DNA from: Burkholderiales bacterium Ga0077544
GTDB lineage: Bacteria; Pseudomonadota; Gammaproteobacteria; Burkholderiales; Burkholderiaceae_D
NCBI GenBank assembly: GCA_001464355.1
Contig: LNEU01000016.1
Coordinates: 1-64,000 of the forward strand
Direction: 5' to 3'
DNA length: 64,000 bases
The notes beneath the pieces were generated by a model. That model searched no databases. It had not been told where the DNA came from and saw nothing but the letters and a program-made list of their open reading frames with translations. The translations under genes and the position numbers were made by a program. Shown here piece after piece: positions 60,701-64,000 of this stretch (position 1 is its first letter; every line of letters begins with the position of its first letter).

Positions 60701-63700
60701 ATGCGTTTCAGTTATCCGCAACTGCGCCCACTCCCACTTGTGCTTGCGCTGCAAGCCATTTTCACTCTGCCAACATATGCAGCACCCGCACCTGTTTTCG
60801 ATGTACTTTCCGGTCAGACTGCGGGTGCACAGTCACTAAGCGGCGCAGAAGGCGTGGTCCAGCAAGGCGGCACGCTGACAACCTCTGGAGCGACAACTGC
60901 TGTGATTGTCAATGCAGGTACTTCCACGCTCACTAATTCGGGCACGATCAGTCAGACCGGCAGCGGACGGACGATTGACGTTAACACCGGCACACCCATA
61001 TTCACGCTCACCAACAACCTGGGTGGGCTAATTACGGCAACAGGCGGCGAAGTCATTCGCTTGAATCGGGCTGCAGGCAGCTACCTGATTGAAAATCAGG
61101 GCACGATTTGGCAGACCAGTACAACGCCGGGCGGCAGCCGCGCCATTAAGGCCGATGCGAACTTCACCTCGGCCAACAACCGAATTATCAACGGCTCGAT
61201 CAATAACACCACTGCGATCATTCGCTCTGATGCGAATGATGCCATTCGTCTGGGAAGCAATTTCACGTTGACCAACTACGGAAATATATTCTCTACCGGG
61301 ATTGTAAATACGAGTTGCCCGGACTATCTGCAAACGCCTGTCAACAAATGCGTCAACGACCTGTCAGCAGCTGACGGCGTCGCCATTGAAAACAGCCGCT
61401 CCAACGTCGCCATCCTTAACTACGGCACCATCATCGGCCCGCGCCATGGTATTGATGGTGGCGACCCGGTTGCTGCAACTGCTGATTCGGACCTGATTGG
61501 TGTGGACCGCCTTATCGTGACATCCACTGCTTCGAACGGCGTGACCTTCGACAAAGAGGTAGGCGGCGTTACCACGTCGAACGTCAAGATCGACAATCCC
61601 GTCATCATCAATTATGCCGGCGGTGTCCTGACTGGCAACAACGGTTCCGGCGTCGGACTGGATGGCCATGGTGTCGTCATCAATTACGGCACCATCACAG
61701 GCAAATACGCGGGAGCCGGTAACGTGTATGACCATGAAGGACTCGGGCTCACCACCAGCAATGGCGACGGCGACGGCGTAGACATTGATGGCTTAGCTTA
61801 TATTGAAAATTACGGCCGCATCCAGGGCCTTGGTGCAGGTGGTTTGGATTCCGGCGGCAACCCCAATGGGGCCGATGGTATCGCTGCTGGTGGCGGCACA
61901 ATTATTAATCGTGCCGGGGCAGTAATCTACGGTCAGTCCAAGGGTATCTTGATCGATGATGGTGCCGACAGCGGTCGCGGTACGGCTACAGCCAGTGGTG
62001 CTGCCGCCATTATCGTCAACGAAGGAACGATTACCGGCGACAAAAAAGTCGCCGTCGGCTTGGTCGGCAATTATAACGACACGCTCAACAATGCAGCGAC
62101 TGGCGTCATCACTGGTGGTGCCGACTCACTCCGCCTTGGCGAAAATAACAGTACGGTTGCCGGTGCAGCAGTGCAAATGGGGGCCGGCGACGACACCTTG
62201 ATCAACAACGGCCGCATCGAAGGCAAGAACGGTTTGGCCATCGATATGGGTACGGGTAACGATACCTTGCGTCTGCTCGGCGGCTCGGTCATCGGGGCTA
62301 TCGATGGCGGCACGGGTACTAATACGCTGGAAACAAATGGCACACAAATTTTTGCTGACGGTAACCTGCGCAACTTCCAAACTATCACTGTGCTTGGCGG
62401 CAATCTGCGTGTCAACGGTGCGTTCGCTACCACCGATTTGACCGTCAACGGCACATTGCAAGCTCCAAGTAGCGGCGCATTCCGCACGGCTAGCGTGGCA
62501 GGCAATTATGTGCAAGGGACCAGCGGCGTGCTAGAAACACGCATCGGCGCCAGCAATACCAGTGACACGATCGCAGTGACAGGTACTGCTACATTGACAA
62601 ACGGTGCGACAATTCGTCCGTTGATCGGCGGCGCAATTGCTGACGGCTCCACCTACACGCTAATTTCGGCGGGAACGCTCAACGCCAGCGCGGCCAACCT
62701 GACTATAGATGGCGGTAACGGTGCCTTCTATTCCTACAGCCTGCAGGGCAGCGGAAACAATCTACAGTTAGTGGCACGCCAGCAAAATGGCATTGCCGCA
62801 GTGGCGCCACAAAGTTTTAAGAGCCTTGCAAATATATTGAATTCGGCAGCGTCGAATGGATTTACAACGTCGCAACAAGGTCTCAACCTGTTGAACGCGC
62901 TGCAAGCGTTACCGACTGCACAAGCCTTGTCCGATGCGACATCACAACTCGCACCGGAGACCAATGCAGCCGCGCAATCAGCTTCAAATGCGGCACAAGG
63001 CAGCGTCTTCTCTGCATTCGACAATCGTATTGATAGCGCACGCAGCGGCGGCCCACTCGCCATGAACAAAACCGGTCTGGCTGGCGGTGACTCAGTCGGC
63101 AATCGTTTCTGGCTGCAAGGTCTGGCAGCAATTGCCTCGCAAGATGCACGCAAAGGCGCGAATGGTTATGACCTTGATGCACAAGGTTTGGCAGCCGGTT
63201 ATGAATTCGATCTGAACACACGCGACATGGTCGGCTTCTCGGGTGGCTATACGCAAGCCGGCAGCGACGGCAAAGATAGCGGCGCCGGCGATGACACCGA
63301 CGTCAAATCCATCCATGCCGGTGCCTACTTCAGCCGAACCGATGCCAGCTACACACTGGATGCCGGTGTCGCGATTTCTGCCAATCGTTACTCCAGCCAA
63401 CGCACGGTCACGATTCCTGGATTTACCGAAACACTCAGAGGCAAATACTCAGGTTATCAAGTCGGTGCGCGCGTCGAATACGGCATCCCGTTTGCGCTGG
63501 ATGAGAAATGGATTGGCCGCTGGTTGATGGGTGCACGCCTTGGCTATCTCGACAATGGCGCGTATTCGGAAAACGGCGGTGCGTCTGCGCAAAACATTGG
63601 CAGCGCAAATGCCAATTCGGCACAAAGCGTATTGGGAGTGGAATTCGTCAATAGATTGAGTGCAGCGTCCAGTGCAACTTTGCGTGCGCGTTATCTGCAT

Positions 63701-63919
63701 GAATTTGCAGATACACCAGCGATCAACGCCAGCTTCGCTGCTGGTGGACCGTCATTCCGTCTCGGCGGCGTGCAACCGGCACGTGATTCCTTGCAACTTG
63801 GATTCGGTTATCGCAATGTGACAGCAGAAGGCACCACAATTGCAATTGGCTACGACATGGAAATCAAGGATAAGTATCTCGGTCATCAATTGACGGCGAA
63901 AGCAATCTGGAACTTCTGA
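60701..63919 (+). CDS. autotransporter (type Va) adhesin-like outer membrane protein
   Basis: Signal peptide; repeated 'NYGTI/NAGTI/NQGTI' beta-helix repeats; C-terminal beta-barrel ending 'YLGHQLTAKAIWNF'. Confidence 0.93.
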   Translation: MRFSYPQLRPLPLVLALQAIFTLPTYAAPAPVFDVLSGQTAGAQSLSGAEGVVQQGGTLTTSGATTAVIVNAGTSTLTNSGTISQTGSGRTIDVNTGTPIFTLTNNLGGLITATGGEVIRLNRAAGSYLIENQGTIWQTSTTPGGSRAIKADANFTSANNRIINGSINNTTAIIRSDANDAIRLGSNFTLTNYGNIFSTGIVNTSCPDYLQTPVNKCVNDLSAADGVAIENSRSNVAILNYGTIIGPRHGIDGGDPVAATADSDLIGVDRLIVTSTASNGVTFDKEVGGVTTSNVKIDNPVIINYAGGVLTGNNGSGVGLDGHGVVINYGTITGKYAGAGNVYDHEGLGLTTSNGDGDGVDIDGLAYIENYGRIQGLGAGGLDSGGNPNGADGIAAGGGTIINRAGAVIYGQSKGILIDDGADSGRGTATASGAAAIIVNEGTITGDKKVAVGLVGNYNDTLNNAATGVITGGADSLRLGENNSTVAGAAVQMGAGDDTLINNGRIEGKNGLAIDMGTGNDTLRLLGGSVIGAIDGGTGTNTLETNGTQIFADGNLRNFQTITVLGGNLRVNGAFATTDLTVNGTLQAPSSGAFRTASVAGNYVQGTSGVLETRIGASNTSDTIAVTGTATLTNGATIRPLIGGAIADGSTYTLISAGTLNASAANLTIDGGNGAFYSYSLQGSGNNLQLVARQQNGIAAVAPQSFKSLANILNSAASNGFTTSQQGLNLLNALQALPTAQALSDATSQLAPETNAAAQSASNAAQGSVFSAFDNRIDSARSGGPLAMNKTGLAGGDSVGNRFWLQGLAAIASQDARKGANGYDLDAQGLAAGYEFDLNTRDMVGFSGGYTQAGSDGKDSGAGDDTDVKSIHAGAYFSRTDASYTLDAGVAISANRYSSQRTVTIPGFTETLRGKYSGYQVGARVEYGIPFALDEKWIGRWLMGARLGYLDNGAYSENGGASAQNIGSANANSAQSVLGVEFVNRLSAASSATLRARYLHEFADTPAINASFAAGGPSFRLGGVQPARDSLQLGFGYRNVTAEGTTIAIGYDMEIKDKYLGHQLTAKAIWNF

Positions 63920-63959
63920 TGCGACTGATGTCGATCGCCATCCGCATACGGTGATCAAT

Positions 63960-63988
63960 CCCCGGCAGGGTCACAAGCTCTGCCGGGG
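63960..63988 (+). terminator. GC-rich hairpin downstream of autotransporter gene (weak T-run)
   Basis: CCCCGGCAG-GGTCACAAGCT-CTGCCGGGG. Confidence 0.6.
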
Positions 63989-64000
63989 CATCCGCCGGAT

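Noticed and set aside
62071-63221. Antisense ORFs within the autotransporter gene
   Set aside because: Repetitive, high-GC coding sequence gives open shadow frames; no support for independent genes.

Overview
This 64 kb window is a dense chromosomal segment from a beta-proteobacterium. Protein content and gene order suggest Oxalobacteraceae (Herminiimonas/Janthinobacterium-like), which is an inference from family resemblance and not a database match. Main blocks: 5' end of efp plus earP; an EmrRAB-type efflux operon (MarR, OMF, MFP, MFS); gltX with downstream tRNA-Ala(GGC) and two tRNA-Glu(TTC); metG; TetR/SDR pair; SulP transporter; DUF3460-scpA-panC; a large cobalamin salvage/uptake locus with two cobalamin riboswitches and two TonB receptors; a cheZ-cheA pair; glnA-(DUF4124)-ntrB-ntrC with a recognisable sigma54/NtrC control region; rhodanese, TAXI-type binding protein, prfC; small envelope proteins; a PhnD-like binding protein; a TPP riboswitch with cytX; a MacA-MacB-TolC-like operon; fpr; and a 1072-aa autotransporter. 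I did not find a CRISPR array, prophage, transposase or clear defence island. The most unusual observation is that both aminoacyl-tRNA synthetase genes (gltX and metG) carry out-of-frame losses that each infer to 19 nt, about 2.9 kb apart. Both tandem tRNA-Glu copies next to gltX carry an A4.G69 acceptor-stem mismatch. Other points worth checking are a perfect 20-bp palindrome upstream of cheZ-cheA, a strong intercistronic hairpin between btuB and btuC, paired B12 riboswitch/TonB receptor units, and a ~160-aa low-complexity insertion in the MacA-like protein.
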